DNA of 64,000 bases from Pseudomonas gregormendelii (GCF_017114825.1 NZ_JADEVO010000006.1:62001-126000); one strand, 5' to 3'. Positions 45,426 through 56,792 are shown, numbered from the stretch's first letter. Program-made: numbers and translations. The notes: generated by a model not told the origin, from the sequence alone.

Positions 45426-47730
45426 CCGGCATCCATGAATCCAGCAGGGCCGCCAGCTCTTCGCGGCGGAAGGGTTTGGCCAGGTAATCGCTCATGCCCG
45501 CGGCACGGCAGCGCTCGCGTTCCTCGGACATGGCATTGGCGGTCAAGGCCACAATAGGCAATTGTGGCCAGCGTCCGCTGCGACGGATTTGCCGACTGGC
45601 TTCATAGCCATCCATCACCGGCATGTTGCAGTCCATCAGCACCAGGTCGAACTCATCGTGCTCAAGCAGATCCAGGGCCTCGGCACCATGCGCGGCGACG
45701 ATGACCTCGCAACCGAGCTTGCCCAGCATGCCCTTGGCTACCAGCTGATTGACCGGATTGTCCTCCACCAGCAGCACCCGCCCGCGGCGCTGGGGTGACA
45801 GCGTTTGCAGTCGCGCATCGTTGATCGTATTGATCTCAGGTTGCAGTACCCGTCGCAATGTCTGGAACAGTGCGTTTCGCGCCAGCGGCCGCGCCTGCTG
45901 TTGCAAAGGGGCGAGGGCGCTGGCCTGTTCGCTGGGCATGAAGCTGCCGTAGGCAGTCACCAGCAGGATCGGCGCAGTGCAGGCGGGGCGCAGGACAAAC
46001 AGGCATTCGGGGCAATCGGTGATGACCACGTCGGGGTCCAGGCCGATCATCGAATCATCGATCGAGCGCTGTTGATACTCGAGCCCCCACACCGGCAACA
46101 CGGTCTTGAGCAGCTCTGCCAGGCCGCTGCTGGCTGCCGTGATGGCAATGACCTTCCCCTGCAAGGGTGCAGGCGCCAGGGCGCGGGTGTGGCAGGGCAG
46201 CGGCAGGTCGGCGCAGAACTGGCTGCCAAACCCGGCCTCCGAACTGATGGACAGTCGTCCCTTCATGGCTTCGCACAGGTTGTAGGTCAAGGCCAGGCCC
46301 AGGCCGGTGCCGCCAAATTGTCGGGTAATGCCGGCACCCGCCTGGGTAAACGGCTGGAAAATCTTCACTTGGGCGTCCTGGGGGATACCGATGCCAGTGT
46401 CGCAGACTTCGATTCTGACGCCGTCCTTGAAGGTGCCGAGGCGCACATCGACGCGGCCGAAACGAGTGAACTTGAGCGCGTTGGACAGCAGGTTGCTGAC
46501 GATTTGCCGAACCCGAGTCGGATCACCCAACACCAGTGCCGGAAACTGCGGATCGATCAGGCAGGTCAGTTCGACACTGGGCGCGGCGTTCTGGGACAGC
46601 AGGTTGGCAGTGTCCTCGACCAGCGCACCGAGGTCGAATGGAATGTGTTCGAGTTCGAGCTGGCCAGCGTCGAATTTCGACAGGTCGAGAATGTCGTTGA
46701 GCAGTTCCACCAAGACCTTGCCGGAGTCATGGGCGATGGACAGTTGTTGCTGCTGCTCAGCATTGAGCGGACCGTCCAGGGACAACGCGATCATCCCCAG
46801 CAGGCCATTGAGCGGCGTGCGGATTTCGTGGCTCATGTTGGCCAGAAACACCGAGCGCGCTTCCGCCATATCCAGGGCGGTGCTGCGGGCAATTTCCAGT
46901 TCCTGGTTGGACTGGCTGAGCCGACTGTTGATCGCCTTGAGCTCCGCAGTCCGGGCGGAGACGATGTTCTCCAGTTGCGCGAGGTAGTCAGTCAGGCGGT
47001 TTTCGGCATTGCGCCTTTGCTGGATTTCCGTGGCGATGTTCTCGAATTGCTGGTTGGCGACCTTGACCAGCACGCCGATTTCATCGTTCTGATGCCCCGC
47101 CGGGTACTCCAGCCAGGTCGGTTCGACGCTGCGTGGATCGCGGCCACTCAGTTCGCGGATAACGCGCACCAGCGGTTTGGTCAGCATCACATAGAACAGT
47201 GCGAGCAGGATGCCAGTCAGCAACAGGCTGCGGGCAAAACCATTGAGCAGCGTCACTTCGGCCCGGCGCAGAAAGCGGCTGCCGAATGCGTAGGTGTCGA
47301 CGTCCAGGCGCAGGGTGCCGAGGGACTCGGCGGGCAAGTGATCCAGGTACAGGCGGTCTTCAAACTGACGTTCGGCGCCAAACATGAAGTCGCTGATCAT
47401 CCGGTAATTGCTTTGCTGCCCGGGTCGCTTGACGTTGGCCAGTACCGTGCCGTTATTGTCGATCAATCGCGCGCCGATGATGGCGGGCGAACGCAACAGG
47501 CCCAAGGTCAGCTCCTGGGCGAGTTCTGCATCGATGTTATAGGCGATGCGCGAGGCCGGGTTATGGCTGATTTCCAGCAAAGACTGGATTTCCCGGTTGA
47601 TGGAGGCATCTTCACTGGCATAATCGATGCCAATCTGCAGCAGGCTGAGCAGCGTGCCGAGAATGAAACCCACGACCACGGTCAGCCGGGCTTGTTTGTA
47701 AGACAGCCGGTTGGTGAATTTGATATCCAT
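45409..47730 (-). CDS. Hybrid sensor histidine kinase/response regulator
   Basis: 773 residues from ATG ending at 47730 (MDIKFTNRLSYKQARLTVVV); an in-frame ATG ending at 47769 (MLEQRRETEV) is an alternative and neither has a good SD. TM about 13-35, periplasmic domain to about 170, TM about 175-195, HAMP, coiled coil, HisKA with [15 protein letters not shown], HATPase (NLLSNALKFTRF, GTGLGLALTY), degenerate first receiver-like part, and a C-terminal receiver (LLVEDNPVNQLVAKGML, LVLMDCNMPVMDGYEA). No Hpt, so phosphotransfer must go to a separate protein. BarA-like layout. Confidence 0.92.
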   Translation of the reverse strand: MDIKFTNRLSYKQARLTVVVGFILGTLLSLLQIGIDYASEDASINREIQSLLEISHNPASRIAYNIDAELAQELTLGLLRSPAIIGARLIDNNGTVLANVKRPGQQSNYRMISDFMFGAERQFEDRLYLDHLPAESLGTLRLDVDTYAFGSRFLRRAEVTLLNGFARSLLLTGILLALFYVMLTKPLVRVIRELSGRDPRSVEPTWLEYPAGHQNDEIGVLVKVANQQFENIATEIQQRRNAENRLTDYLAQLENIVSARTAELKAINSRLSQSNQELEIARSTALDMAEARSVFLANMSHEIRTPLNGLLGMIALSLDGPLNAEQQQQLSIAHDSGKVLVELLNDILDLSKFDAGQLELEHIPFDLGALVEDTANLLSQNAAPSVELTCLIDPQFPALVLGDPTRVRQIVSNLLSNALKFTRFGRVDVRLGTFKDGVRIEVCDTGIGIPQDAQVKIFQPFTQAGAGITRQFGGTGLGLALTYNLCEAMKGRLSISSEAGFGSQFCADLPLPCHTRALAPAPLQGKVIAITAASSGLAELLKTVLPVWGLEYQQRSIDDSMIGLDPDVVITDCPECLFVLRPACTAPILLVTAYGSFMPSEQASALAPLQQQARPLARNALFQTLRRVLQPEINTINDARLQTLSPQRRGRVLLVEDNPVNQLVAKGMLGKLGCEVIVAAHGAEALDLLEHDEFDLVLMDCNMPVMDGYEASRQIRRSGRWPQLPIVALTANAMSEERERCRAAGMSDYLAKPFRREELAALLDSWMPATTTP

Positions 47731-47896
47731 AGGGTGTTGAACCACTTCCGTTTCCCTTCGCTGCTCAAGCATAGTCGATGATGCATGGATACCGCTGTTG
47801 TCGCGAGCCCTCAAACATGGGTTGGGACAGGCACCTGGTCGTTGTGGATTATCGCTGTTGCGCAATCATTAATGTGAATGTGCCCAAGGAGAAGAC

Positions 47897-48787
47897 GTGG
47901 ATTCCCGATTGAATGCTTTCCTGGAGCGCGCCGATGCCGTTCTGGCCCGTATCGAACCGCTGCTGCCCGCACCCCGGCAGGCCATCGACTGGACCACTTG
48001 CCTGGCTGCGCGCTGGCAGCGCGAGGGGCGCAGCGGATTTCTACTGCCCCTGGAAGTCAGCCTCGACATGCGCTTGAGCGACCTGATCGGCGTCGATCGG
48101 CAGTTGGAGCAGTTGGGTCGCAACACTCAACAATTCCTCGATGGCATGCCCGCCAACCATGCGCTGCTGTGGGGCTCCCGGGGGACCGGCAAGTCCTCGC
48201 TGGTCCGGGCGCTGCTGGCCGAACATGCCCAGGCAGGCTTGCGCCTGATCGAGATCGAGCGCGATCACCTGGCGGACCTGCCCCGCGTGGTTGAACAGAT
48301 CGCCAAGCTGCCCCAGCGGTTCGTGCTGTTTTGCGACGACCTGTCGTTCGAATCCGGCGAGGGCGATTACCGGGTGCTCAAGAGCGTACTCGACGGCTCC
48401 CTCGAGCAGGCCCCGGACAACGTATTGCTGTACGCCACTTCCAACCGCCGGCACCTGGTGCCGGAAAAGGAAAGTGACAACGAAAACTGGAAACGCGTCG
48501 ACGGTGAACTGCACCCCAGCGAAGCGGTGGAAGACAAGATCGCACTCTCGGACCGCTTCGGCTTGTGGTTGTCGTTCTATCCGTTCACTCAGGAGCACTT
48601 CCTGAACGTGGTCGAACACTGGATCGGGCAACTGGCTGACAAGGCAGGCCTCAAATGGCAGCGTGACGAAGCGCTGGATATCCTCGCCGTGCGCTGGGCC
48701 ACCGGACGCGGCAACCGCAACGGCCGTTGCGCCTATCAATTTGCCCGTTATTGGGTCGGATTAAAGCTGTTGGAGCACAAGGCATGA
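47897..48787 (+). CDS. DUF815 AAA-type ATPase
   Basis: 296 residues from GTG 47897, after AAGGAG. Walker A GSRGTGKSSLV near 94, Walker B FVLFCDDLSFE near 145, sensor region LYATSNRRHLVPE. DUF815 family, function unknown. Its stop overlaps the msrC start (ATGA), tying it to methionine sulfoxide reduction by context only. Confidence 0.9.
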   Translation: MDSRLNAFLERADAVLARIEPLLPAPRQAIDWTTCLAARWQREGRSGFLLPLEVSLDMRLSDLIGVDRQLEQLGRNTQQFLDGMPANHALLWGSRGTGKSSLVRALLAEHAQAGLRLIEIERDHLADLPRVVEQIAKLPQRFVLFCDDLSFESGEGDYRVLKSVLDGSLEQAPDNVLLYATSNRRHLVPEKESDNENWKRVDGELHPSEAVEDKIALSDRFGLWLSFYPFTQEHFLNVVEHWIGQLADKAGLKWQRDEALDILAVRWATGRGNRNGRCAYQFARYWVGLKLLEHKA

Positions 48788-49266
48788 TCGATTTACAACA
48801 GAGCGGCCAGGGCCTCGAAGGCTACGGCATGTTGCAGGCGCAATTGGAGTCGCTGCTGGCGGACGAGCGCGATTTCATTGCCAACGCAGCGCAATTTTCC
48901 GCGTTCCTGTTCAATCAGCTCGATGATTTGAACTGGGCCGGCTTCTATCTCAACCGTAACCATGAGTTGGTGCTGGGGCCGTTCCAAGGGCAGATCGCCT
49001 GCGTGCGCATTCCTTTCGGACGGGGTGTATGCGGGGCTGCGGCGGCGACTTTACAGACTCAGCGGGTCGAGGATGTTCATGCGTTTGCCGGGCATATCGC
49101 CTGCGACAGCGCCTCCAACAGCGAGTTGGTGGTGCCTCTGGTCAAGGACGGTCAGCTGATTGGCGTGCTCGATCTCGACAGTCCGAAACTGGCCAGATTT
49201 ACCGCGCTGGACCAGGCGGGCATCGAGCAGTTGGCCGCGATTTTCCTGCGCCTGACCGATTGCTGA
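48784..49266 (+). CDS. msrC: Free methionine-(R)-sulfoxide reductase (GAF domain)
   Basis: 160 residues from ATG 48784. GAF fold with the three family cysteines C73 (IACVRIPF), C83 (GRGVCGAA) and C107 (HIACDSASNSE). Reduces free methionine R-sulfoxide with thioredoxin. Translationally coupled to the DUF815 gene; the convergent HD-GYP gene ends on the next base. Confidence 0.94.
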   Translation: MIDLQQSGQGLEGYGMLQAQLESLLADERDFIANAAQFSAFLFNQLDDLNWAGFYLNRNHELVLGPFQGQIACVRIPFGRGVCGAAAATLQTQRVEDVHAFAGHIACDSASNSELVVPLVKDGQLIGVLDLDSPKLARFTALDQAGIEQLAAIFLRLTDC

Positions 49267-52227
49267 TCACCCCTGCAAGCCTGCCTTGACCAGCAGGCTT
49301 GCAGTGTCTACCACATCAATCTGCTGTGGATCGAGGAATTGCTCTGCGTATTGCCGGTAGATTCCGGCATCGATGAACAATTCGAACAACTCGGGATCGA
49401 TGTGCGCGTCCCGGCACATCGTCGCCATGATGCCCAGTGCTTCGCTCAAGGACTTGGCCTTCTTGTAGGGACGATCGGCGGCGGTCAGCGCTTCAAAGAT
49501 ATCGGCAATCGCCATCATCCGCGCCGGCAGGCTCATTTCTTCTCGCTTCAACTGCTTGGGGTAGCCGGTGCCGTCCATTTTTTCGTGATGGCCGCCGGCG
49601 ATTTCCGCGACGTTGTCAAGGTGGCCGGGAAAGGGCAGGTGGCTGAGCATCAGTATCGTCTGCACCATATGGTGATTGATAATGTAGCGCTCCTCACGAG
49701 TCAGCGTGCCGCGGGCAATGCTCAGGTTGTACAACTCACCCCGGTTGTACTTGTAGCGGGGCACGTCGAGCTTGAAGCCCCAGGGATTTTCCGCAGGAAT
49801 AAGCTCACTCTCTGCCCGCTCGAACAGATGCTCGGGTTTGTCCGCCAGCAGGGGTTCATTGACCGGCAGGATCGGCGCCGGGGTGCGCGCCTGACGGCGG
49901 TTCTCTTCCCAGGAAACTCCCAGGCGATCGTCCAGGGTGCGGTTCCAGGTGCGTTGCGCGAGGCTGCGCAGGCGCTGCAGATCATCTTCAGCCATGGCTT
50001 CGCTGCCCAGGTTGCAGCGGGCGATGAAGGCGAAGTCTTCATCCAGCGCCGCCAGGCTGGTCTCTCGCAAGTCAGCCAGTGGCTGCTCGTCTGCGCCCTG
50101 AGCCACGCCTTGCCAGTAATCGATCCAGGCGTCGCGCTTGAGCACTTCGAAACGGGTGCGGATTTCGTGGATACGGTCATTCAGGGTTTCAAGCTTGGTG
50201 GCTTTATCGACCACGTATTCCGGGGTCGTGACCTTGCCGCAGTCGTGCAGCCAGGCAGCGATGTGCAAGGCTTCCCACTCGTCTTCGGTCGGCTGGTAGC
50301 CTTTGAACGCCGGCGCCTGGCTGGCGGCAGCGGCTTGGGCGAGCATCAGGGTCAGCGCCGGCACCCGCTGGCAGTGGCCGCCGGTATAGGGACTTTTCGC
50401 GTCGATTGCACCGGCCAGCAGTTGAATGAACGAGTCCAGCAACTGTTTCTGTCTGGTTTGCAGGCGCTGGCTTTCGATGCTCACCGCCGCCGCTCCGGAA
50501 ACCGCCTGCAGAAAGGCGATGCGATCCGGGCGCAGTTTTTCCAGGTCGCTCGGGTGGCCGCTGTCGGCCAGCAGCAGTACCAGCAGGCCCACCGTCTCGT
50601 TATGCCGGTTGCGCAGGCGAATGCCGATCAGGTGAACCCGCGGGCACTCCAACGCCAGCAGCACCTTGCGCCAATCCCCGGCCTCTTCGAACCCCAGACT
50701 GGTCACCATGGTGTCGACTTCCACCAGTTGCCCAAGCCAGGCAGGACTCTGCGCAGACTTCGGCTCGTGCGCCTGAACGTCGAATGTGGGCAAATCCTGG
50801 GACGCGCCGTCGATCACCAGGCCGAGGGGAGCGAAGCGGTCACCGTCATTTTCCCGCAAGTAGATCAGGCCGGCCTGGGCCTGGCCGATCTTTACCGTTT
50901 CAAACAGCACGCGCTCCAGCAGCGGGCCAAAGCGGGTCTCGGCGCTGAGGCTGTCGGTGATCTGGAAGAAACTGGCCAAGGTGTCTTTCATGCGCTCCAT
51001 CGACACGCCCAACTGGTCCACTTCGAGTACCGGTGAACGCCTGACGGAGGGAAAATTAAAGTCGAAACTGCGAATAGCGTCAGCTTCCTGAACCAGCGCG
51101 CGCAGGGGGCGGACCAGTATTCGGGAGGTCAGCCATCCCAGCGGCAGGCACAACAGCAACGTCGCCAAGGTCACCAGCGCACCTTGCCAGCGCAGGCGAT
51201 ACGCATCGACGAGCAGTTCATCCTCGGGCACCAGCAAAGCCAGGTGCAATCCCTTTGGACCACCTTCCTGGATGCTGCTTTGGGCCACAATCCAGCGTCG
51301 ACCACCGGCCTCCAGCCGATTGCCCGGCGCCTGGTTGTTCAGCAGGGCGCCGAGGCCCGGGCTCAAATCGGCCGCCTTGATCAAGCGGGCGCTCTGGTCG
51401 TCAACAATCAGCCTGCTGCTGTCGGGATAGGCAATGGCATTGCCCTGGGCGTCGAACAGCACGATTTCGGTTGCCGGGGTCACGACGTGTTTCGCCAGGG
51501 TGGCTGACAGTTCGGCCAATGTCAGATCGGCGCCCATGACTGCCTGTTCGCCACTGCGTCGGGCCAGCGTGGTGCCTACGTTGTGGGTGGAGAAGAACAC
51601 GTAAGGCTCTGTGGTGATCTGTTCCTGCTCGCTGCGAGCGCTGGAAAACCAGGCGCGAGTCCGCGGATCGTAGTCGTCGTCGGGGTGGTCCAGACGGCCA
51701 AGGAGCCTCAGGTTGCGGTCAAAAAACAGTGATTGGGACCTGACCTGGCCGCTGCGGTCGCGCTCGATGCTCCAGACCTGGAATGCGGCGGCGTCCGGCG
51801 CCTGGGTGCGCGCTTTCAGGTCCGAGGTGCGCAAGGGCCGCACCATGAAGAAATCACCGTTGCCATAACCCAGATACAGCGATGCCAGGTCTGGATTGTC
51901 CGTAAGCGCCTGGCTCAAAGGCTTGAGCAAAGCCAGTCGCTGCTCGAGGTCTGTGGCCTGGGTGGCCGGGTAGTCCGCCAGCAGGCTCAACAGATGACGA
52001 ATGGGTTGGTAGGTGGCGTGCAGGTCAAGCCGCACGTCCTGCTCGATCCGTTCGAAGAGCTTTTCACTGCTCGACAATATGATCTGGGTGGTCTGTCGAT
52101 AGTTGAAGATCCCCAGCACTACGCCGGTCAGCAGCAACAGCAAGGTGAACATGACGCTGATATGGATATGCAACGGCAAACGCCGCGGATCCGGGCGCAG
52201 TGGGCTGGGCATTGCAGTGTTCTCCAT
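49267..52227 (-). CDS. Membrane HD-GYP protein with double-Cache and GAF domains
   Basis: 986 residues from MENTAMPSPLRPDPRRLPLH. TM about 22-44, Cache sensing region about 50-335, TM about 345-367, HAMP-like linker, GAF about 430-590, HD-GYP about 610-970. Catalytic HD in WLHDCGKV near 662 and HHEKMDGTGYP near 879 are intact, so c-di-GMP hydrolysis is likely. Between these motifs lie about 215 residues, roughly 150 more than in ordinary HD-GYP domains. Third gene of the BvgA/BvgS-like operon (34 nt gap). Confidence 0.92.
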   Translation of the reverse strand: MENTAMPSPLRPDPRRLPLHIHISVMFTLLLLLTGVVLGIFNYRQTTQIILSSSEKLFERIEQDVRLDLHATYQPIRHLLSLLADYPATQATDLEQRLALLKPLSQALTDNPDLASLYLGYGNGDFFMVRPLRTSDLKARTQAPDAAAFQVWSIERDRSGQVRSQSLFFDRNLRLLGRLDHPDDDYDPRTRAWFSSARSEQEQITTEPYVFFSTHNVGTTLARRSGEQAVMGADLTLAELSATLAKHVVTPATEIVLFDAQGNAIAYPDSSRLIVDDQSARLIKAADLSPGLGALLNNQAPGNRLEAGGRRWIVAQSSIQEGGPKGLHLALLVPEDELLVDAYRLRWQGALVTLATLLLCLPLGWLTSRILVRPLRALVQEADAIRSFDFNFPSVRRSPVLEVDQLGVSMERMKDTLASFFQITDSLSAETRFGPLLERVLFETVKIGQAQAGLIYLRENDGDRFAPLGLVIDGASQDLPTFDVQAHEPKSAQSPAWLGQLVEVDTMVTSLGFEEAGDWRKVLLALECPRVHLIGIRLRNRHNETVGLLVLLLADSGHPSDLEKLRPDRIAFLQAVSGAAAVSIESQRLQTRQKQLLDSFIQLLAGAIDAKSPYTGGHCQRVPALTLMLAQAAAASQAPAFKGYQPTEDEWEALHIAAWLHDCGKVTTPEYVVDKATKLETLNDRIHEIRTRFEVLKRDAWIDYWQGVAQGADEQPLADLRETSLAALDEDFAFIARCNLGSEAMAEDDLQRLRSLAQRTWNRTLDDRLGVSWEENRRQARTPAPILPVNEPLLADKPEHLFERAESELIPAENPWGFKLDVPRYKYNRGELYNLSIARGTLTREERYIINHHMVQTILMLSHLPFPGHLDNVAEIAGGHHEKMDGTGYPKQLKREEMSLPARMMAIADIFEALTAADRPYKKAKSLSEALGIMATMCRDAHIDPELFELFIDAGIYRQYAEQFLDPQQIDVVDTASLLVKAGLQG

Positions 52228-52261
52228 GGGATTTAACTCACTGCTTAGCGCCCAAGCATAG

Positions 52262-55200
52262 TTAAGGCTCCCCCTTTGTGCTGCGCTCGTGCTCGCTTAT
52301 TTGCTGCAAAAGAGCCAGTTCCAGTTGCACCATGTCGCGTGCCATCGCCTGGGTGCAGTCGGATACGGCCTCCGCGTCCAACGGACCCTGGCAGGCTGCC
52401 TCCAGTGATTCGCAGCTGTCGATGAGGCACGAGGCCTGGATGATCCGCGCTGCGCCCTTGATTTTGTGGGCAATATCCAAAAATGCCTGTGGCTCAGCGG
52501 TGCTGGGCACCGCCAGTAACTCCTGGCGGTCCAGACGATTGCTTTTGAGCAGTTCGTTGAGTAATCGTAGATCCAGCGCCGGGTTGCCTCCCGTCAGTTG
52601 CTGCAGCCCCTCAAGGTTGAATGCCGGGGACTGCGCCTCGGGATTGAGGTTTTCAATCCAGTGGCTCAATGCGGTCAGGGTGAGCGGCTTGAACAGGCAG
52701 TCATCCATGCCGGCTTCTTTGCAGCGGGCGATCTCTTCCGGCTGGGCATTGGCAGTGAAACCCAAAATGACCGTGGGTGCACGTTGCAGGCGTTGCTCCT
52801 CGTCGCGAATGGCGCGAACCAGTTCATACCCGCTCATGACCGGCATGTTGCAGTCGGCGATCACCAGGTCGAACGCCTCGGTCTGCCAGAGGCTGAGCGC
52901 CACTGCGCCATCCTCCGCAACCCAGGACATATGACCCAGAAATTCCAGTTGCTGGCACATGAGCAGCCGGTTGGCAGGGTGGTCATCGACCACCAGGACT
53001 TTCAGGACTGTCCTGGGCGGCTGGGGTGCCTGTTCAATGGTCAATGCCGCCTGTTGCTGCGCCAGAGCTGGCAGGTGCAGTGAGACCTGCACTTGAGTTC
53101 CAAGACCTGGGCGACTGCTCAGTTGCAGGCTGCCGCCCATCAACTTGCACAGGCTGCGACTGATCATCAGCCCCAGGCCTGCTCCGCCACGGCCCGCTTT
53201 GGCACCGTTGTCTGCCTGGGCGAAAGGGGCGAACAGCCGACTCTGATCGTCTTCGCTGATACCGATGCCGCTGTCCTCAACGCTCAGATGCATCTGCACT
53301 TCGTCCGGCCCGGTGGGGCTCAGGTCGACGACGATACGGACATGGCCCTGGGGGGTGAACTTGATGGCGTTACTGATCAGGTTGGACAGCACCTGCTTGA
53401 ACCGCATAGGGTCCAGCAGCACATCAATAGCGGGGTTGTCGCAGTGAAACTCCAGCAGTAGCTCGAGTTTTTTCTGCCGCGCGAGGCCCTCGAAGATATT
53501 GACCACCGACGCGACGACAGCGTGGAGGTTGACCCGTTCCGGGTTCAATTCCAGGCGGCAGGATTCGATCCGCGCAATGTCGAGAATGTCACCAATGAGC
53601 TCCAGCAGGTCCCGCGCCGAGTTGTAGGCGACGTCGATTGCGGGCCGCTCCGGGTGATTCTGTTCGATGCGCTTGAGCGTCAACTCCAGCATGCCAATGA
53701 CGGCGTTCATCGGGGTGCGGATTTCATGGCTCATGGTCGCCAGAAAATTACTTTTGGCTCGGTTGGCTTCATCGGCGCGCTCCTTGGCATGCCGCAGTTC
53801 TTCGAACAATTGGCGCCGTTCACTGATGTCGATCCAGCCGCCGATGATGCCCTGGACCATGCCGCGCGAATCACGATAGGGCAGTACCCAGTGATAAATG
53901 GTCAGCCGGCGTCCACCGATGTGCAAAGCCCGGTCAAGCACCAGCGGGGTGCCTTCGGCAACCACGCGCTCATAGTCGGCCTGATATTCCCGGGCCTCGA
54001 ACGCGTTGCTCATGTTGCCCGACATCACGCTTTTGCCGATGACGTCTTCGCGTTTGGCGTTGAATGCTTCGAGATAGCTGTCGTTACAGCTTTGCAGCAC
54101 CCCCTGGCGGTCGCGGACATACATGGGATGCGGCGTGCCATTGACCAGCGATCGCATGAATTCGTATTGATCACTCAGCGCACGCGCCGCGGCCTGGCGC
54201 AGTTTGATCTGCCAGCGCATGTAAGCGTTCCAGGCGGCTAAAATCAGCAGCAGTACGCCGGTAATGATGACGATCTGGAAAAAAATGCGTTGGTAGTCTT
54301 GCCAGGAGTCCTGCGCCGATGCCGAGTAGCCGCGCCAGCGACTGTTGATCACCCCCAGTTCGTCCGGTGCGATGCTCAGCAGCGCTTTGTCGAGAATCGA
54401 GTTCAGCTCCCTGGAGTCCCGCGCAGTCGCCAGAGAAAACGCGGCCTGCTGAGTGCCGATAGTGGTGCTGATCTGCAGATCGTGCTCGAAAATCCGCGCG
54501 GACATGAAGTAGTTGGCGATGACCAGTGAGTTGACCGCAGCGTCGGCGCGACCGTCGGACAGCATTTCCACGGCGCTGAAGGTGTCGGGTGTCTCGATCA
54601 GTTTTATTTGCGGGAATTCGCGACGCAGATAATCCACCATCGGATTGCCCTGGGCGATGGTCAGGCGCTTGCCCTGCATCTGTTCGAGATTGGTTGGGCT
54701 ACCGGCCAGTTTTCGCGTCAGCAGGACAAACGAGTTCTGCAGGTAGGGCCGTGTGAAATTCAGGTTAGCTTCACGTTGGGTGCTGGGGAGCAGGGCGGTG
54801 ATCATGTCAGCCTGCCTGTCAGCGACGCGCTTGATCATCTCGCCATCATTGCGGCTGCGCTGAATATCGAAGCGCAAGCCGGTGCGCAGCCTGATCAATT
54901 CCAGAAGATCGGCCGTGACGCCGCGAAAGTTGCCGTCGCGGTCGAAGAACGTCAGCGGTGCATAGGCTTCGTTCACCACTACACGCACCACCGGATGGGC
55001 TGCCATCCAGCGCTTTTCGCGATCGGTGAACTGCAGGCTTTGATCGCTGAGCAGAATGTCACTGCCGGCGCTCCAGCGCTTGCCGATGTTGTCTTTTTCA
55101 CTGGGTGGGAGTGCGGCCAGCATCGAGTTGATGATGCCCAGCAATTGCTGATTGTCTTTATGCACCGCGAAACTGAAGCCATGCGCTTCATGCTTGCCGA

Positions 55201-55906
55201 AGCTCGCCATGCGGATGTTGTTCAGGTAGCCCTTGTTTATCATGTAGTGAGTTGAAATCGTGTCGCCGAGAAAAACATCGGCCTGATCGAAGGCCACTGC
55301 ATTGATCGCATTCTGGTAGGAGGGGTAGGGCGTGATGACCGCGTTGGGGTATAGCCTCTTGACTTCCCTCAACGGCAGATAGTGATAGACCATACTCATT
55401 CGTAAACCCCTCAGCCCATCGGACAGGGATCGGGTTTCTTCCTCGCGCGTGACCAGCACCGGTTGATCAACGGCATAGGGTGCGGACAGCAGGATGTCCG
55501 GATGTTCGGCTTCGAAGCCGTTGGACGTGCCCAGCAAATCGACTTCGCCATTCTCCAGCGCCTCGATGGCATCGTCCCGGGTGGAGAACCGCCTGACCTT
55601 GATCGGTAAACCGGTGGTCGCGCCGAGCAGACCTGCATAGTCGGCGGTCAACCCTTCATAATCCTGGCTGCTGTCGATGGTCATGTCGAAGGGCGGATAA
55701 TCGGGGGCTGAGGTGCCCAGAACCAGCTCGGACCTGTTCAGCATCCAGAGTCGTTGCGGTCGATCCAGTTGCACCTCATGTTGTGCGGCCGTGGCCCGAC
55801 TGAGCAAGGAGTAGCTTTGACTTTCGATCGGCGCGGCCTGTACCGAACTGCTCGGGAAAAGAGCTACGGTCATCAGCATCAGGTATTCCTTGGCGCGACT
55901 GGGCAT
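52262..55906 (-). CDS. BvgS/EvgS-type hybrid sensor kinase
   Basis: 1214 residues from ATG ending at 55906 ([20 protein letters not shown]); a GTG ending at 55918 that overlaps the upstream stop is an alternative. Signal peptide, two tandem Venus-flytrap domains (about 55-290 and 300-530), TM about 540-562, PAS about 590-705, HisKA with [15 protein letters not shown], HATPase ([10 protein letters not shown]), receiver ([28 protein letters not shown]) and Hpt ([12 protein letters not shown]). Complete phosphorelay of the unorthodox type. Forms an operon with the response regulator upstream and HD-GYP downstream. Confidence 0.94.
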   Translation of the reverse strand: MPSRAKEYLMLMTVALFPSSSVQAAPIESQSYSLLSRATAAQHEVQLDRPQRLWMLNRSELVLGTSAPDYPPFDMTIDSSQDYEGLTADYAGLLGATTGLPIKVRRFSTRDDAIEALENGEVDLLGTSNGFEAEHPDILLSAPYAVDQPVLVTREEETRSLSDGLRGLRMSMVYHYLPLREVKRLYPNAVITPYPSYQNAINAVAFDQADVFLGDTISTHYMINKGYLNNIRMASFGKHEAHGFSFAVHKDNQQLLGIINSMLAALPPSEKDNIGKRWSAGSDILLSDQSLQFTDREKRWMAAHPVVRVVVNEAYAPLTFFDRDGNFRGVTADLLELIRLRTGLRFDIQRSRNDGEMIKRVADRQADMITALLPSTQREANLNFTRPYLQNSFVLLTRKLAGSPTNLEQMQGKRLTIAQGNPMVDYLRREFPQIKLIETPDTFSAVEMLSDGRADAAVNSLVIANYFMSARIFEHDLQISTTIGTQQAAFSLATARDSRELNSILDKALLSIAPDELGVINSRWRGYSASAQDSWQDYQRIFFQIVIITGVLLLILAAWNAYMRWQIKLRQAAARALSDQYEFMRSLVNGTPHPMYVRDRQGVLQSCNDSYLEAFNAKREDVIGKSVMSGNMSNAFEAREYQADYERVVAEGTPLVLDRALHIGGRRLTIYHWVLPYRDSRGMVQGIIGGWIDISERRQLFEELRHAKERADEANRAKSNFLATMSHEIRTPMNAVIGMLELTLKRIEQNHPERPAIDVAYNSARDLLELIGDILDIARIESCRLELNPERVNLHAVVASVVNIFEGLARQKKLELLLEFHCDNPAIDVLLDPMRFKQVLSNLISNAIKFTPQGHVRIVVDLSPTGPDEVQMHLSVEDSGIGISEDDQSRLFAPFAQADNGAKAGRGGAGLGLMISRSLCKLMGGSLQLSSRPGLGTQVQVSLHLPALAQQQAALTIEQAPQPPRTVLKVLVVDDHPANRLLMCQQLEFLGHMSWVAEDGAVALSLWQTEAFDLVIADCNMPVMSGYELVRAIRDEEQRLQRAPTVILGFTANAQPEEIARCKEAGMDDCLFKPLTLTALSHWIENLNPEAQSPAFNLEGLQQLTGGNPALDLRLLNELLKSNRLDRQELLAVPSTAEPQAFLDIAHKIKGAARIIQASCLIDSCESLEAACQGPLDAEAVSDCTQAMARDMVQLELALLQQISEHERSTKGEP

Positions 55907-55914
55907 GCTGTTTC

Positions 55915-56541
55915 TCACACGAGTGCGTTGCGTTTTGCCAGTTCAATGAGTTCGACCAGCGATCTGGCCTTCAGCTTTTGCATGAGTCTTTTTTTATAAG
56001 TGCTGACGGTCTTGTTGCTCAGGAGCATGGCCTTGGCAATTTCCTTGTTACTGCGGCCCTGGGAAAAAAGTTGTAGCACCATCAGTTCTCGATCATTGAC
56101 TGATTTGAACAGTTCGATCTCGGCGTGGCGAATGTGGTCGCCACGAATGGGATTGAGCGCCGCACTTGGAAAGTAGTTGTATCCTGATAATACAGCCTTG
56201 ATTGCGCTCACCAGTTCACTCAAGCCTTCCTGCTTGCACACATATCCGGAGGCGCCCGACTGCATGCATCGTATGCCAAACAGTGTCGGGCATTGCGCCG
56301 TCAATACCAAAGTCTTGATGCGGGTATTCATGGCATTGAGTCGGGTGAGAATTTCCAGCCCGTCAAGTTTGGGAATGCTGATGTCGAGAATCACCAGGTC
56401 AGGCATGCATTCGCGAATCATCTGCATCGCGTCTACGCCGTTATCCGTTTCACCGACGACTTTGAATTTTTCATGCTCCAGTAACATTCTTACGGCAAGG
56501 CGGATAACTGGGTGGTCGTCGACGATAAAAACGGAGTTCAT
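55915..56541 (-). CDS. LuxR-type response regulator (BvgA/EvgA-like)
   Basis: 208 residues from ATG ending at 56541 (MNSVFIVDDHPVIRLAVRML). Receiver with phospho-Asp in LVILDISIPKLDG and a LuxR HTH (NDRELMVLQLFSQGRSNKEI, SNKTVSTYKKRLMQKL). Cognate partner of the BvgS-like kinase downstream. Upstream 56542-56792 is A/T-rich and should hold the operon promoter. Confidence 0.94.
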   Translation of the reverse strand: MNSVFIVDDHPVIRLAVRMLLEHEKFKVVGETDNGVDAMQMIRECMPDLVILDISIPKLDGLEILTRLNAMNTRIKTLVLTAQCPTLFGIRCMQSGASGYVCKQEGLSELVSAIKAVLSGYNYFPSAALNPIRGDHIRHAEIELFKSVNDRELMVLQLFSQGRSNKEIAKAMLLSNKTVSTYKKRLMQKLKARSLVELIELAKRNALV

Positions 56542-56792
56542 AATCAAATCCCATGCGAATGTAGATAAAGCGCGCACCTTAGCTCAGAAGGTTCCGCTAT
56601 CGCATGAACAGGTCTACCTCTATCCTTAATATCAGATGATTCCTACAGCAGAGCAGGAAAAGTACCACGTTCCAACTAGTGATTTTCTTGGATAGTTAAA
56701 AGTTGCAAGGTTTCTAGCGGGCGACGATAAGTTTTAAAAAAAGCTCCAGAGCGATTTTTACTGAGTTTAAGTCTGCGAGATTTTGGCGTTAA

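Noticed and set aside
4767..55918. Long antisense open frames opposite mnmC, the polyphosphate enzyme, the thiolase, the HD-GYP and other genes
   Set aside because: High-GC shadow frames; the sense strand carries clear domains and start sites in each case.
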